The translations under genes were made by a program, and so were the position numbers. This document shows, in pieces, positions 12,301 to 23,109 of a stretch of DNA of 64,000 bases. The notes below the pieces were generated by a model. It was given only the letters and a program-made list of their open reading frames with translations, was not told where the DNA came from and ran no database searches. Positions within the stretch are counted from its first letter, which is position 1, and each line of letters begins with the position of its first letter. Origin of the DNA: Isochrysis galbana (lineage: Eukaryota; Haptophyta; Isochrysidales; Isochrysidaceae); the NCBI GenBank assembly GCA_018136815.1, contig CM030931.1, positions 7,982,550-8,046,549 of the forward strand. The letters run 5' to 3'.

Positions 12301-13654
12301 AAACCATCTCCAGAGCTTGAAGGGGGTCACGATTGCCGTGGTTTCGCATGACTACGACTTTATCGACGCCGTTTGTACCGACATCACTCACTACGACAAC
12401 GGCGGTGAGCTGGGCAAACCGTGCAAGTTTGTCTACTACCCGATGACGTTCTCGGAGTTCCAGCGTCTCAAGCCCGAGATCGCTGCCGGCCTTCCTCGTG
12501 TAGACCATGCACCTTTCCCCACTGGCGGCACACCCTCTGAGGCCTCGGAGGCCGCTCCCTCAGTCGATGGCTCGACTGCGGCTGCATCAGCCACCTCCGA
12601 CTCGCAGTCTGAATCGGCTGCCAGCGGCTTGTCGGCCACCTTCTCCAAGGTCGACGAGATGATTGCGGCGGGACTTATCCTTCCGATGAACTTTCCTGAT
12701 CCCGGTAAGCCGGAGGGTATTCGCACCTTCCGCAAGCCGGTGATGACGCTCAAGCAGGTCAGCTTCAAGTACCCAGAGACGGACAGGTACATTCTTCAGG
12801 ATGTGGACGCGACGCTCACGCTAGGCTCGCGTGCTGTCATTGTGGGCGGCAACGGCTCAGGCAAGTCCACCTTCCTCAAGCTCCTCATTGGGGACTTGGA
12901 GCCAGAGGATGGCAAGGGTGAAACGTGGAAGCATCACGCGCTCCGCCTTTCGTACGTGGCCCAACAGTCGCTGCACCACCTGGAGGACCACGTTACGAGC
13001 ACACCTATCCAGTATATCCAAGCTCGCTTCCGCCAGGGTCTCGATGCTGAGGTTGCAAAGCTAAAGACTATTGCGCTAACGGACGAGGAGAAGGCTATGA
13101 TGGATGCGCCCAGCGCCATCTATGCCATCGTCGGCCGTACCTCCAAGGGCAACAAGCCATGGTATGAGTTCCAGCAGCGCGGCAAAATGAAGCAAGAGAC
13201 GCAGACGCTGCCGCTGACCGAGATCACGATGCGCTTCCCTCCATACGTACAGAAACTCATCAAAAACTACGACCAGAAGGCGCAAGCCATTGAGTCGGGG
13301 ATGGCCATCCGGCCGATCACTGAGGCCGAAGTGCTTAAGCATCTCGCCGATTTCGGCATTGACCAGCAGCTCGCGTTTGGCAAGATTCGCCAGATGTCAG
13401 GTGGTCAGCGCCAGCGCCTTGTCATTTGCGCCGCTTTCTGGTCCAAGCCCCACGTCATTGCTCTCGATGAGCCGACCAATTATTTGGACAACGACTCCGT
13501 CGCTGCTCTGACCAAGGCGCTCAAAGACTTCAAAGGCGCTGTTGTTACTGTCTCCGAGAACGAGGCATTCGTTGCCGAGATCTCAAATGAGAAGTGGGTG
13601 GTCGAGGATGGCAAGGTCCAGTGCTTGCAGCTGCGCTCTGCCAAGGCACGTTAA
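9374..13654 (+). CDS. Elongation factor 3-like ABC-F ATPase
   Basis: Encodes 1426 aa with no intron. Family role (fungal eEF3): a ribosome-bound ATPase that helps release E-site tRNA. Layout: residues 1-150 are an Ala/Lys-rich basic extension; about 190-800 are HEAT-like helical repeats; ABC1 has Walker A GQNGTGKT (about 856-863), signature LSGGW and Walker B LLLLDEPTNHLD; ABC2 has Walker A GGNGSGKST (about 1158-1166), signature MSGGQRQR and Walker B ALDEPTNYLD. The ABC2 insertion holding IVGRTSKGNKPWYEF corresponds to the EF-3 chromodomain. Both catalytic glutamates are present. Oddities: the ABC2 H-loop reads VTVSENEAF, with Glu at about 1395 where His is expected, while ABC1 keeps SHDYDF; and the Lys-rich C-terminal tail of yeast EF-3 is absent. 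I chose the start 3' of the pyrimidine tract because upstream residues are low-complexity. Confidence 0.93.
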   Translation: MGGGNAQKSAMARAKNAERAQQEGKGGGGAAGIKSRQADAAVQAEAMVMREKLHAERAERERLRLEKEAAAAKRAAKLAAASGVKAIVEDDATTKKKKAAAAAAALAAATGGAAPKKKEKAMSRSDSTSKEMDNAAKKGEVEEVTETATNQEEKKIREFHDVEIPEPPPLTEEELAAVRASIAEREIISREYAEKEAAAKAAIVEEESVSKARAVIASKGASWKVSADDFEKLLLVARSTSAKGGDEAAATQSLLDELLGASPAASLVIRALTPDTKVLRMQAVKACAEVVKAAVAAGKGTQAFQKLMSVLDTPLGDAATDERIATGTLSSISKLAGSVDKSSVLALLERSKAFFNGDSLESAAAASLAAGAHLREAIAMGTIAADAEPTAQLVASLDEMAKANSPAEARSAACGLGVAVGALGAGAIVEHGVAQKIIEAMDSKSKTASNCRESATLAVGMLCRALLFKFEPYAVPLLPKLVKLFADKDKRVADGATFAARAMIEGLSTLSVKLVVGALYEGLGVVGGGGRVRIECLRLAGILATNAPGTMGPCLPECIPLVIECINDSNAKVQTAAEEALPVLCSCVQNAEVASTLKEFILLALRKPDTTLECVEEVLMTTFCNPMDGTSLAFMMPIIIRGIKDANYELVKKATVCASNLCALVKDSSDIAPFVPLLMPLLEKNKEHSSPVIREVTVKAHTALVEGAGDLVDPAKRHKVLADNVRASLSSMHSDLPAELLDYLGDTSAAMLDEKLGGVVRVQYFRDAVPQLAEWLSSSLSGIVAVDAAGVTAVAEAAVEKFREELPEESRQMLAKSGDKDFALDMQNIILAFAGRVLLRKADVRFQRGHRYGLIGQNGTGKTTLLNRLAAKDINGFPQELRTWYIRHEVLCDDGVDVRSFLKEKAPEGRKDDALVEDVLSRVNFPEEFKATYVNSLSGGWKMRMSVAISMMHEPELLLLDEPTNHLDREAIDWLTNHLQSLKGVTIAVVSHDYDFIDAVCTDITHYDNGGELGKPCKFVYYPMTFSEFQRLKPEIAAGLPRVDHAPFPTGGTPSEASEAAPSVDGSTAAASATSDSQSESAASGLSATFSKVDEMIAAGLILPMNFPDPGKPEGIRTFRKPVMTLKQVSFKYPETDRYILQDVDATLTLGSRAVIVGGNGSGKSTFLKLLIGDLEPEDGKGETWKHHALRLSYVAQQSLHHLEDHVTSTPIQYIQARFRQGLDAEVAKLKTIALTDEEKAMMDAPSAIYAIVGRTSKGNKPWYEFQQRGKMKQETQTLPLTEITMRFPPYVQKLIKNYDQKAQAIESGMAIRPITEAEVLKHLADFGIDQQLAFGKIRQMSGGQRQRLVICAAFWSKPHVIALDEPTNYLDNDSVAALTKALKDFKGAVVTVSENEAFVAEISNEKWVVEDGKVQCLQLRSAKAR

Positions 13655-15753
13655 AGGCCCTACTACTAGGGTGTTATCGCCTTGTCTTGTCATGCAGTGC
13701 AAATGAATTGAGTGCTCGGGGTCGTCTGACTACCATTTGAGCATACTCTGAGCTCCGCATGCAGGTTCCTAAGGAGGACCATGGGTGTGCGCAATCGTGC
13801 GGATAGCCGGTCAACGCAGAGAAATGCGGAGACTTAGTTTATTTAGGGCTGCGTGCGGGTTTCCATTCAGCATTTGGAGTGTGTTCTGAAGAAGCACGTT
13901 ATGAGTTATGAAAAAAAAAAGATCTGAAGGTTCAGGGCTACACACCTATCGCCGGACAGCGCCTACTATTGCTACTGTACATCAGCCTTCGCCCTTATCT
14001 CCCTTTTCCCCGCCCCCTTGCCTTCCCCCCCTCGTTCCTTTGTCTTTGGTGTCGGGGGTGCGGCCCTGGTACACTACCTAGGGCCCGGTTTTGGGTGTGG
14101 GGTCCGGGCAGGCCTTTTGGATTTGCGTTGGTAGGATAGATTAGGTGTCTCTTAACGTGGGTGTCCCAGGGGTGATGCACCGGCGTGTTAGGCGCCTCTA
14201 TCTCCTGTGCTTCGCTGTTTCCGTCTCGACTAGGTGCTCTATCCCTAGCTTACCAGCTAGGGATACGAGCTCCGCGCTGGGGGTTAGTTTGTTTTTTTCG
14301 CCTAGTTCGTAGAGCGGCCGGATGTCGGCCAAATCTATCCTCTTTTTGGGTTGTCTCCCCATGCCCGCCTGGGCGGTTCGCGCGGAGTCTGTTGAGTTGG
14401 CGAATAATAGCGCCTTGCTCAGTTTCGTGAATCTTTAGCTTGCGCGTAATGACTTTTTGCGCGAGGGTCCCTGGCTTGCGTCTTGCGTCGTACCTACCTA
14501 CTCACTCGCGTCGTCGCCTGTGTTGCCAGTGTGCGCAGGGCTGACCGACAGCAAGTAGCAAGCAGTATAATAAAATATAATTAATGTTATGTCATAGCCA
14601 ACCCCACTACCCACTAGCTACTTGGACACAACTTTTCAGCCCCGGAATCCCGCCATGCGTGACGACTGACGAGCCAGGTGTCCGAGTGATACCGCCCCCC
14701 CCCCCCGGGGCACGCACCGACCACTGATGAACAAGACCGGTCTCGCAGCGCGCCCGGCGTCGTTTTGAATTCAGGCTCTCCGACATAGTGTACATTCATA
14801 TTTAGGCCAGTTTTCAGTTTTGCCGTTTTAGGTTTTTGGGCTACGCTTCGTTGTCGGGGCTCCCGGGAAGGGGGGTCTCTGGGACCCAAACAAAGGCGGC
14901 ACCGAATATGTGCTAGATAGGTGTTTTCCGGGGTTTCTACTTCTACCGCTTTACCTAGTGTATCTCCTCAATCCGGACTTTTTCAATTTTATAACCTTAG
15001 AAGTTAAATATTATTTGACCGCCCGCTACCTTAAGTAAGTCTTTTTTCTTCGCTATCGGGGGGTCAGCCCATGTGCGCACTATGTTAGGGCCTTGCGTGG
15101 GGGGAGTGCGCAGGTGCTGGGTGCTGGGCTGGGACGGGCCTAGTGGCGGTGCGTGATCCTCAAAACTTCCATAGGGAAGGCCTCCGGTCTGGGCCCCTAC
15201 ACCCTACACAGCCGCGGTACCGCCCTCGCGCGCTCACCCTACACAGCCGCGATACCGCCCTCGCGCGCTCTCGCGCGCGAGGGGCTGGTTCGGCACCAAC
15301 ATCAGCTTAGCCCCTGCCATGGGGCGACTATTAGTTGTTAGTTGCACGTACACATAGCCGGTAGCTCTACACAGAGCTGTACCAAATCCCAGGGTGGGGA
15401 AAGGCTACAGCTACAGCAGAGAAGAACTTAACGCAGGGAGGGACTCTCCCTCCAGCTCCACTGGAGCTTGGATATTCACATCAACTGCACTGAAGGAGAG
15501 GAGTGATACCAAATGGAGACAACCTTTCTAGTTGAAGTTTACTAGGTGGTAGAAGATGGCCCGCTTCAAGTGTCCGGTCACGACAGGAGTACCAATATGC
15601 ATTGGCCATAGTTTCAATATCTGCCAAACCCACGCACTACCCAGTAGTTCTGCTTGTGAGCAGAAAGCATTTGCCGCGCCCACATAGCAGGCGCGCGGAA
15701 GGCGAATTCAAAGGCTAGCTCCCATGGTCAATCCACTGCGGACACGGAGAGAT
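13655..15753. other. Intergenic, retroelement fragments
   Basis: The 3' flank of EF-3, then a retroelement-like 5' segment (13911-14110, listed separately) and more sequence to about 14470 whose minus strand resembles a LINE ORF1 region without being translatable over a useful length. Positions 15199-15270 hold a 40 bp tandem duplication (core CCCTACACAGCCGCG). I see no gene. Confidence 0.45.
13911..14110 (+). mobile_element. Retroelement 5'-type segment, copy of the one at 62.8 kb
   Basis: Begins with an A run and ATCTGAAGGTTCAGGGCTAC, continues C/T-rich, then GTGTCGGGGGTGCGGCC and a CTACCTAGGGC motif. The same order of motifs occurs at about 62820-63010, and related motifs occur in reverse orientation at 33960-34255. 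This matches the 5' monomers of the non-LTR element there. Confidence 0.5.
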
Positions 15754-16545
15754 TCAGTAGCGATTCGCAGCAGCCAACATGCGTACCTCCACCCCAAGGT
15801 CATCCGCTTGTACAGACGGATCGCCAATCGGCTCCATGCCAAACTCACGCGATTCGACCTCGAAGAATTTGCTCTCATCGCCACGTTCTTCGTATGAGAA
15901 GACGCACACCGTTCGGCCTGGTGTGGATAGAGAAGAAATTGTGCTGAGGAGTTCCCTACGAAGGTTTCGTGAATATATCGCGTCTGAAGCAACAATCACA
16001 TCGATGTGCCCATTCTCGGAGAGAATCTTCTCGGCTGTCGTGGAATCACCCCACCAAAGTTCAGCAATGTCAACCACTCCCGCAAGACTGATCCCGTTTT
16101 CAAGGCAACCCTCGTTCCGTGAAATGGATCGCTCGAGCTCATGGATAGCAGGTGGGACTTCTGTGGCGATGACCTTCCTCGCACCCATCCCTGCGAGCGC
16201 TATCGCAATTAGACCCAATCCAGCGCCAAGCTCGACGATGGTTCGACCAGCGACGAGTGGCATGGGCAGTGTGGGTGAGGCCCACATCCTGGCTAGTGAA
16301 ACAGCAGATCGCCATAGCACCACACTCTGGCCATCCAGCTCGCTTGCCCCATGCTCACCACGAGGACCCCTTAGAATGCACTGCGAGAGGTATATAGGAT
16401 GCCGTGCTCCCGTGACCTCGATGGCGAGCTCCGGCTGAGCTGAGTAGCAGCCAAAGACTTGGATGGGTAGCGCCTGATCTGAGAAGAGGAAGTCATCGTC
16501 CTCACACAAGAGTTGACTCTCTGAGCCGCACGGGCCCTCCGCCAT
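15754..16545 (-). CDS. METTL21-like (protein N-lysine) methyltransferase
   Basis: Encodes 263 aa in one exon. It carries the SAM-binding motif I of the family-16 methyltransferases, VELGAGLGLIAIALAGMGA, then the acidic end of strand 2 (IATEVPPAIHELE), the post-I segment with WWGD, and the catalytic-region motif DVIVASDAIY, which corresponds to the (D/E)xxY motif of METTL21/FAM86 enzymes. The upstream WRSAVSLARMW matches the family's W..a..La.yl signature. The substrate cannot be predicted; this family methylates lysines on chaperones and translation factors. It is divergently transcribed from the DNA ligase, with 614 bp between start codons. Confidence 0.85.
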   Translation of the reverse strand: MAEGPCGSESQLLCEDDDFLFSDQALPIQVFGCYSAQPELAIEVTGARHPIYLSQCILRGPRGEHGASELDGQSVVLWRSAVSLARMWASPTLPMPLVAGRTIVELGAGLGLIAIALAGMGARKVIATEVPPAIHELERSISRNEGCLENGISLAGVVDIAELWWGDSTTAEKILSENGHIDVIVASDAIYSRNLRRELLSTISSLSTPGRTVCVFSYEERGDESKFFEVESREFGMEPIGDPSVQADDLGVEVRMLAAANRY

Positions 16546-17159
16546 CTACCCGTCAGACCTACTCGCTGACGTCGGCCGCGGGCGTAGTGAGCGTTCTCAC
16601 CGGGTGGCGGCGTCGGCCGTGGGTCGCTGGGCTCAAAGAGCAGCGGCGAGGGCGTGTCGCATCGCCGTACGGAGGCGCCCCCCTTCCCCTCCCCCTTTAT
16701 TCCCTTTGTTCTCTGTATATTGTATCTGTGTTTTCTCCATTTTCTGTTTTTCACTCTCTCTCTCTTTTCTCTGTTCTGTGTCTGTTCTCTCATCTCTCTC
16801 TTCACTCTCTCTTGTCTCTCTCTCTCGTCTCCCTGTTCTCGTCTCCCCCACCACCCCCCACTACTATCTCTCTCTTCTTTCTTCTCTCTCTCACATAGCC
16901 GTAGACATCTACTCACATAAACATATTCTCTCTCTCTCTTCCCCCCCCCCCCTCTCCCCGCTCCCGCGCCCTAGTTCACGACTCATTCACGGAACGTTCT
17001 CGCGCCTCCAACTCTTTACTCTTTATATAGTACTTTATTGTAGATGGTTCTTCTCACCTCGCACTTCCCTGTCCGTGGCCGCCAGCACGCGTAAAGTAGT
17101 CTAGAGTACTTGAATTCATCTATCTGTCTCTATTCACACTAGATCAAGTAGATGGATAG
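16546..17159. promoter_or_regulatory. Shared divergent promoter region, methyltransferase / ligase I
   Basis: This 614 bp stretch separates the two start codons. Positions 16737-16970 are strongly pyrimidine-rich on the plus strand, which is the ligase sense strand, and purine-rich for the methyltransferase. A TATATAG sequence at about 17030 lies 125 bp before the ligase start and could be a TATA-like element, but no start site can be fixed from sequence. Confidence 0.45.
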
Positions 17160-20100
17160 ATGGGTCGCTCCTTTCACAGCCGCCAGTCCGCCTCGCGGGA
17201 GAGCCCCCCTCTGAGGGCCCGAGGCATGAAGTCAGAGGACGTACGTGAGGCCGACGGGGGGAGTGTGGGGCCCAGAGCCAACCCCTCCGCAGCTCTGAGT
17301 TCCGCGAGGCAGGCGGATCAGCTTCTCCCATCGCTGCGTGCACTCATTGGGCCAGAAGCCCCGGACGATGCGCTCAGAGCTCTTCTTTCCGCTGCGCGTG
17401 GCGACGTCTCTGTAGCAGCCAATCGTTATTTCGACAGCCCCGAAGCTGCTCGTGCTCCAGCAAGCATTGGCGCGAAGCGGCCACCGCAATCGTCCACACC
17501 AGGCTCTGCTGCTGCCCTGGACTCTGCAGTGCGGCTATTTGGCGTTCGAGCCAGCGGGCCCAAGGTGGCGGGCACGATTACGGCGTCCGGAGCATGTGGC
17601 TCTGGTACAAAGCGGCGAAAAAGGCAGACGCCGTCAAGCAGTCTAGGGGCGCAGAGTTCTCAACGGTCCATCACGTCTTTCTTGAGCCCTCCCTCACCGT
17701 CCGTCCAAGTGGAGCCGCCGCCGACTGCGCCTCCAGCGGCTGCTCATGGCAGCGTTGAATCATCACCACATTATTTGCTCAAGCCTCGAGCCTCAGGGCA
17801 CACGGATTACATGCACATTCGTCCAACCAGGCATCCTGGTTGCCAGCCATCACCATCGACGGATTCACATGCTGCTGTTGAAGCGGACGTGCTGCCACTT
17901 CCGAGTGCCTTGCCATCACCGTCATCTCAACACTCGCGAGCCGCCTTGCGACAGTCCTCACAGCAACCGCCAGACGCATCATCTACAGGACTTGTCCTGC
18001 GCACCGATGCCTCTGATCTAACCTTGCCACTCCACAAATACCGTCCTCTTGAACCTTGCTGGTCCATTGACACCAATACGCGGGCGAGCTGTTCCGCGCA
18101 AGTGCCATATCGTCATCTGGCGCTCACACTCGAAGCTCTCGAGGCGACAAGGTCTCGCCTCGACAAAGAGCGCATTTTGACTAACGCGTTTCGTTCGATG
18201 ATTGCTATGGGCGGGTCTCTCGCAGAGATTGAGGCTGCTGCGTATCTCCTCGCCCCCGCGAAGGACCCTCAGGCAGGAGGTCACCGGCTACGGCCGGAAT
18301 GGGTTGATGCGCGTCCGCTTGGGTTGAGCCATGCAAGCTTATCGAACGCAATCTGTGAGGCAACGGGGTCGACCCGCGCAGAATTGTCACGAATCAACTC
18401 ATCGTTGCGCGATTCGGGCGCGGCAGCCGTCGCACTGCGGGATGGGTCAGGCGGTGGTACGCGCCAGCAAGTGCTTTCTTTCGTGCGGCGGCCGCCGCCA
18501 CTATCGCTTGGCCTCGTCCACAGACGCCTCCTCTCTTTGGCTGATATCTGCGGTGACGGCACTGAGAAGAAGAAGACCAATATTCTGGTTGGATTATTGC
18601 GCGCCGCGCCTCCGGGTGCCCAAGGCGCGTCCGAGCTGAAATGGCTCGTACGCACGTGTGTGCCGCATATGAGTGCAGGCATCTCGCTTGCTGGCTCCGT
18701 GTTACCGGCTCTCGCTGCAGCAGCCGTTATTGAGGGACGCCCCACTTTTCAGCCTAAAGTGGATACGAACGCGTCAGCAAGCATGGTTGAGGCCGACGCA
18801 AATGAGTCTACGACGAGCAGGATCCTTATCGATCTAGACGAAGTGGACACGCCTATGGTGGCTCAAACCATGGAGAGTAGTGCGACAGCACTTGGCACAC
18901 CCCCTGGTCCCTCCACGACGTCCGCTCAACGCTTTCCCTCAGTCGCTGAAATCAAGGCGGCACAAGAGGCAGCGCGGGTTGGCTATGCGCTTCGCCCGGA
19001 TGTGGCAGCCCTAGTGAACGCGCTTGTCTCATCGGGAGGCGACGTGCAAGCGGTGCGGCGTGAGTGTACGCTCCGCATCGGTATTCCTTGCGCGCCTATG
19101 CTCGCCAAACCAGCGACGTCGGCGCTCGGCGCACTCACAAGGTGTGCGCCGCCACTCGTGGCGGAATACAAGTACGATGGACAACGTGCGCAGGTGCATT
19201 GCGCATGCTCTGGCGCCATTTCCATATTTTCGCGGAAGCTTGATCTTATGACCGACAAGTATCCAGAAGTTGTAGCAGCTGTGCGCCGCGCCTTCCGGGC
19301 ACCATGTGCGCGTCCATCTGCGCTTGCTGCTGGAACGGACGTCGAACGGGATGCAATGGGGTCTTTCGTGTTAGATACAGAGATCGTGCCGGTGAAGGCG
19401 CTATCAGTTTCGGGCACTCGCGCCGTGACAGAATGCGATGACTCAGAAGCATCGAAAGGAGAGGCTGCCAATGGGAGCACTGCTGCCGCCTATGGTCCAG
19501 TCGGCGCAAGCGACACTGCTAGAGCACTGGGCACTGGCGGTACAAGTTTGAGCACTTTCCAGAGCCTCGCCACGCGCAAGCGTAAGGATGTAACAGAAGC
19601 CAACGCGTCACTCCTCTCCACCGCTGTCAAAATCGTCCTCTTTGACATGCTTAGTCTAGATGGCGCGTCGCTACTTTCACGTCCGCTTGTGGAGCGCAGA
19701 GATTTGATGCGCCAAGCCTTCACTCCAGAAGCAGGGGTACTGGAATTTGCACATGGCATGGACATCCTCGGTGTCCTTGCGCACCAAGAGCAGGAGTGGC
19801 CACTTTGCGATGGAATTGCAAGTGCGTCAGTGGCGGGTCCGAGTACTAACAGCGTTGATTCGGCGGCGATGCCAAAGGAGACGCCCAACTTCGAGCAGAC
19901 TCACATATTCCCCGCGCCCACCACATGTGGCGTTTCCAATGCCAAGAGCTATGGACCGCATGTCGAGCACACTCTCAACGAGATGCTCCGAGCAGCGGTG
20001 GCATATGGCTGCGAGGGTCTGATGCTGAAGTCATTGTCCTCTCCCTACGAACCTTCCACCCTTACCAGGTCCGACAGGTGAGATCGCTGTGTAGCCTCGT

Positions 20101-20877
20101 CCGAGGGAGGGAATGAGTGCAGGCAGATGGCGCGAAACCGAGCTATACGCTTTTACCGGTATGGAGGTGTTCTCTTCCTAGCTTCCCCCTCCCCACCCCA
20201 CCTAAAACAGTTGGATCAAATTAAAGAAGGACTACATTGATGGCATGGGCGACTCCTTCGATTTGGTGCCGATCGGAGGGTGGCGCGGCTCTGGCCGCAA
20301 GAAGCGGTGGATTTCCCCGTGGCTTGTTGCAACCTACGATCGCCAAGAAGGCACTTTCGGCTCCGTTTGCCGTGTAATGTCGGGGTTCTCTGACGCATTC
20401 TACAAGGAAGCGACGTTGCGATACCTCGGGCGTCTATGTGCAGGCGGGCATGTCTTTGGTGAGGTCCTAGGTGAAAATGAAAGCGATGTTGCCGCCGAAG
20501 GGCAAGAGCCGGAGGAAGAAGATGGAGACGAGTGCGATGCCGACAACCAGGCAATCGAAGAATTGGCCGAGGAAGAAGGAAGCCATGGCGGTCGAGAGGT
20601 TGGAGGCAGCTTTCTTCGCTCTTCTCCGGCCTTCGGAGTGGAAACACACGAGCGCTGCGAGTTTTGGTTCGAGCCAAGTGAGGTATGGGAAGTGCGCGGC
20701 GCAGATATTACGATCTCTCCGACTCATCTTGCTGCAGTCGGGCGAGCACATCCCGAACGCGGCCTCTCCCTACGTTTTCCACGATTCATCCGAGTTCGAA
20801 TGGACAAACGAATCGAGGATGCCACTGGGCCGGAGGAGCTATACGCCGCCTTCATGAATCAAACACAAGCACGATAA
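17160..20877 (+). CDS. LIG1: ATP-dependent DNA ligase I
   Basis: Two exons, 17160-20077 and 20211-20877, joined across a 133 bp GTGAGA...ACAG intron, give about 1194 aa. The join restores the ligase sequence SWIKLKKDYIDGMGDSFDLV. Domains: a UBA-like N-terminus; a PIP-box-like QRSITSFL (168-175) that could bind PCNA; the all-alpha DNA-binding domain (about 300-600); PMLAKP, then the adenylation motif KYDGQR with the nucleotide-accepting Lys at about 671; motif III (DTEIV); GCEGLMLK; and the OB-fold with VCRVMSGFSDAFYKE. Role: sealing nicks in replication and repair. Odd: two low-complexity insertions in the adenylation domain (about residues 750-800 and 880-930) are longer than usual. A start at 17226 is an alternative. 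Confidence 0.93.
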
Positions 20878-21521
20878 GCCAAGCAATTTGGCAACAGCGC
20901 GATGGTTGTGGCCGTGACGGCAATGATTCATATATTTACGTGGCATGCGGGCGTGCTTGAGCGCACTACAACTTCGAGTGTACTTCTACGCAGCTTGGCT
21001 TGGTAGTCTCAGGCCTTGCTCTTTGCCCAATGTCATCAACCTACTTTTATAAGTGGGGGTCAATACCACATTCCACATTCGACGGATCGCGACCTTCAGT
21101 CCATATCACTCGGACACCTTGCTCGCCAGGCACAGCGGGAATCCGTGGCTGAAAAATTGTTTTCAATTAGCTAGTGGGGTTGGCTACACCAGAACCAGAA
21201 CAAGACTGAGTAGTATTCATTTAATTAGTAGTAGTAGTATATACCGCTTTCCAGTTCACAGAGTAACGGTATACTTACAACTCTATGAATAGGCGCTCTG
21301 CGACTCTCCTCCTTGTTTGTTCTTTGTTTCTCTCTACTGCTCTCCTAAAGTTCTCTTACTGACCCCCCTCTTCGCTCCCCTGCTGCGTCTTCTACAATTT
21401 GTACTCTCCGTCCCTCTCGTGGAAATCTTCTCGTCTCTATCACATTCATTTACATATATGCAGTACGCTAGTCTCTCTCTATGCTCCTCTCTTTCTCCCT
21501 CCCTCTCTCCTCGAGCGGCCG
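20878..21521. other. Intergenic
   Basis: The ligase 3' flank and the upstream region of the next gene. Positions 21300-21520 become pyrimidine-rich, ending in CTCTCTCCTCGAGCGGCCG just before the start codon at 21522. No further gene is seen. Confidence 0.5.
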
Positions 21522-22700
21522 ATGGGCTCTCTCGTCGAACACCCCGTGCTCTTCGTGACATACTTCGGCTCGAACCTGCAGATGGGAGAGGCGGCACCGA
21601 CGTACCGCAAGATACAGGCCATCGCTACCGACTTCCACATGCACGCCAAGGCGACGGAACGCCGTGTGAGCAAGAGGGCTGGCGGAGCGCGGCCGCAGCA
21701 CAGATACCGAATCCACCTGCTCTACCAGCGTACTTCGCCCAACCGGTGGATCGAGCCGTTCAACTGCTCGTTGCATGTGCCTGCTCACGTGGGATGCGCA
21801 GAATACAGCCGTGCTGACACCAAACGCGCGTTTGGACATGAGATGGCCCTTCATCGCAGAGGGGACGCTCCGCGACGACTCAACATTGGATTTTGGATCT
21901 GCGCGCTCTGGATGATGGACCGCGAGCGCGAGGGAAAGCGACTCCCATTTGTGTGGTACTTGGAGGATGATGTTTTCCTACCCGGCTCGTGGTCTCGCTT
22001 TCTTGGGCGGTACGACCGCAGTCATGCTACGGTGGACTTGCTTGTGCCACAAAATCCATACGTCATCAACAGCCTTGTGCAGGGGAGGCCAGAGGATCGC
22101 CTCAACACACGGGGGTGGAATCGGCTCACTCTCAACGCGACCCAAGGCTCCCGTGGACCTCTCAGCGGTGCCGAGCTCGAACTTGCGATCGCCAGAGGTG
22201 TCGACACAGGGACAGTCCCCACGCAGCTCTCCATCCCCTCCTCAACGCTGGAGAGAAAGTTGCCCGTGCGAAGCATCGACGACTACGCCAAGGCTCCGCT
22301 CTACGTCTGGCGCATGAGCGGCAGGCTAGCGTCAGCTGTTTCTCAAGCTCTTCTTCGTGGCGCGCAGGCCCATGAGGAAATTCTAGTCCCGACGGTGTGC
22401 CGCTCCAAGCTGACCGACCCGCAATGCGTGTACAAAATGTTCGAGGAGGAGGATTTGGGCATTCCATGCGGATCGAACGACCAGGACGCGTGGTATAGGC
22501 TGACGCAGGAGCCATCGATGCGTGCGCGCACGCAGGGCATGGATCTAGAAAATTTTCGATTATTCTTCGCAAAACTTCAGGTTCCAGGGGAGGGCGCCAA
22601 GCTGTTGCCCGCAGAGCCACAACGCCTCTATCATCCGGTGAAAGGGCAGCTCTTGAAGACACAGAATGCGCTAACGTTGCGCGAGGCAGGGGGCGTCTAG
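21522..22700 (+). CDS. Glycosyltransferase-like protein with an EDD motif
   Basis: Encodes 392 aa in one exon. The start at 21522 follows a CT-rich leader. The motif WYLEDDVFLPGSW resembles the DxD region of GT-A-fold transferases, where two acidic residues hold the metal and nucleotide sugar. The opening LFVTYFGSNL is hydrophobic like a first beta strand of such folds, and a cluster of Cys residues (CSLHVPAHVGC) follows. No N-terminal signal or membrane anchor is visible, so the protein may be cytosolic or the annotated start may be too far downstream. The exact family and substrate are unknown. The assignment rests mainly on the single acidic motif and its setting. Confidence 0.6.
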   Translation: MGSLVEHPVLFVTYFGSNLQMGEAAPTYRKIQAIATDFHMHAKATERRVSKRAGGARPQHRYRIHLLYQRTSPNRWIEPFNCSLHVPAHVGCAEYSRADTKRAFGHEMALHRRGDAPRRLNIGFWICALWMMDREREGKRLPFVWYLEDDVFLPGSWSRFLGRYDRSHATVDLLVPQNPYVINSLVQGRPEDRLNTRGWNRLTLNATQGSRGPLSGAELELAIARGVDTGTVPTQLSIPSSTLERKLPVRSIDDYAKAPLYVWRMSGRLASAVSQALLRGAQAHEEILVPTVCRSKLTDPQCVYKMFEEEDLGIPCGSNDQDAWYRLTQEPSMRARTQGMDLENFRLFFAKLQVPGEGAKLLPAEPQRLYHPVKGQLLKTQNALTLREAGGV

Positions 22701-23109
22701 TTCAGGCATGCGCGTTAAGGGCGCCGTAGACACCTCATCCACGTCACAGTGTCGCATGGAACTCATGCACAGTATTTGTATTTGTGGCTTGGTGACTCAC
22801 TCTCTCAACTCGGAATGTTTCCCCCCCACGGGCGAGACGGCGAGTCGGTAGTTGCCCTTCCCCCCTCCAGCAATATGAAAAATACCGCCGACCTCTTATT
22901 CAGTGGTACCCTTACTACGGTGGCGTCACGAATTGACTTGTCACGAATTCACTCATGAATTATCTAATGAGAGTGTGTACCGCTACGACTTCCACTTCAC
23001 GAAAGCATTCAAGTCCAAGTCCCAACAAGTAAAAGTAAAGGAACCGAAGGCGGCTTGCCTTCATTTGGTCTCCTTTCCCTCAGGGTTTCTTCCCCTCCCG
23101 TGGGGACTC
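22701..23109. other. Intergenic, nothing recognised
   Basis: The 3' flank of the glycosyltransferase-like gene and the end of the b561 pseudogene on the other strand. No coding or repeat feature stands out. Confidence 0.4.

Noticed and set aside
10126-13342. Many antisense and alternate-frame ORFs within the EF-3 gene
   Set aside because: They are shadows of a strongly conserved GC-rich coding sequence.
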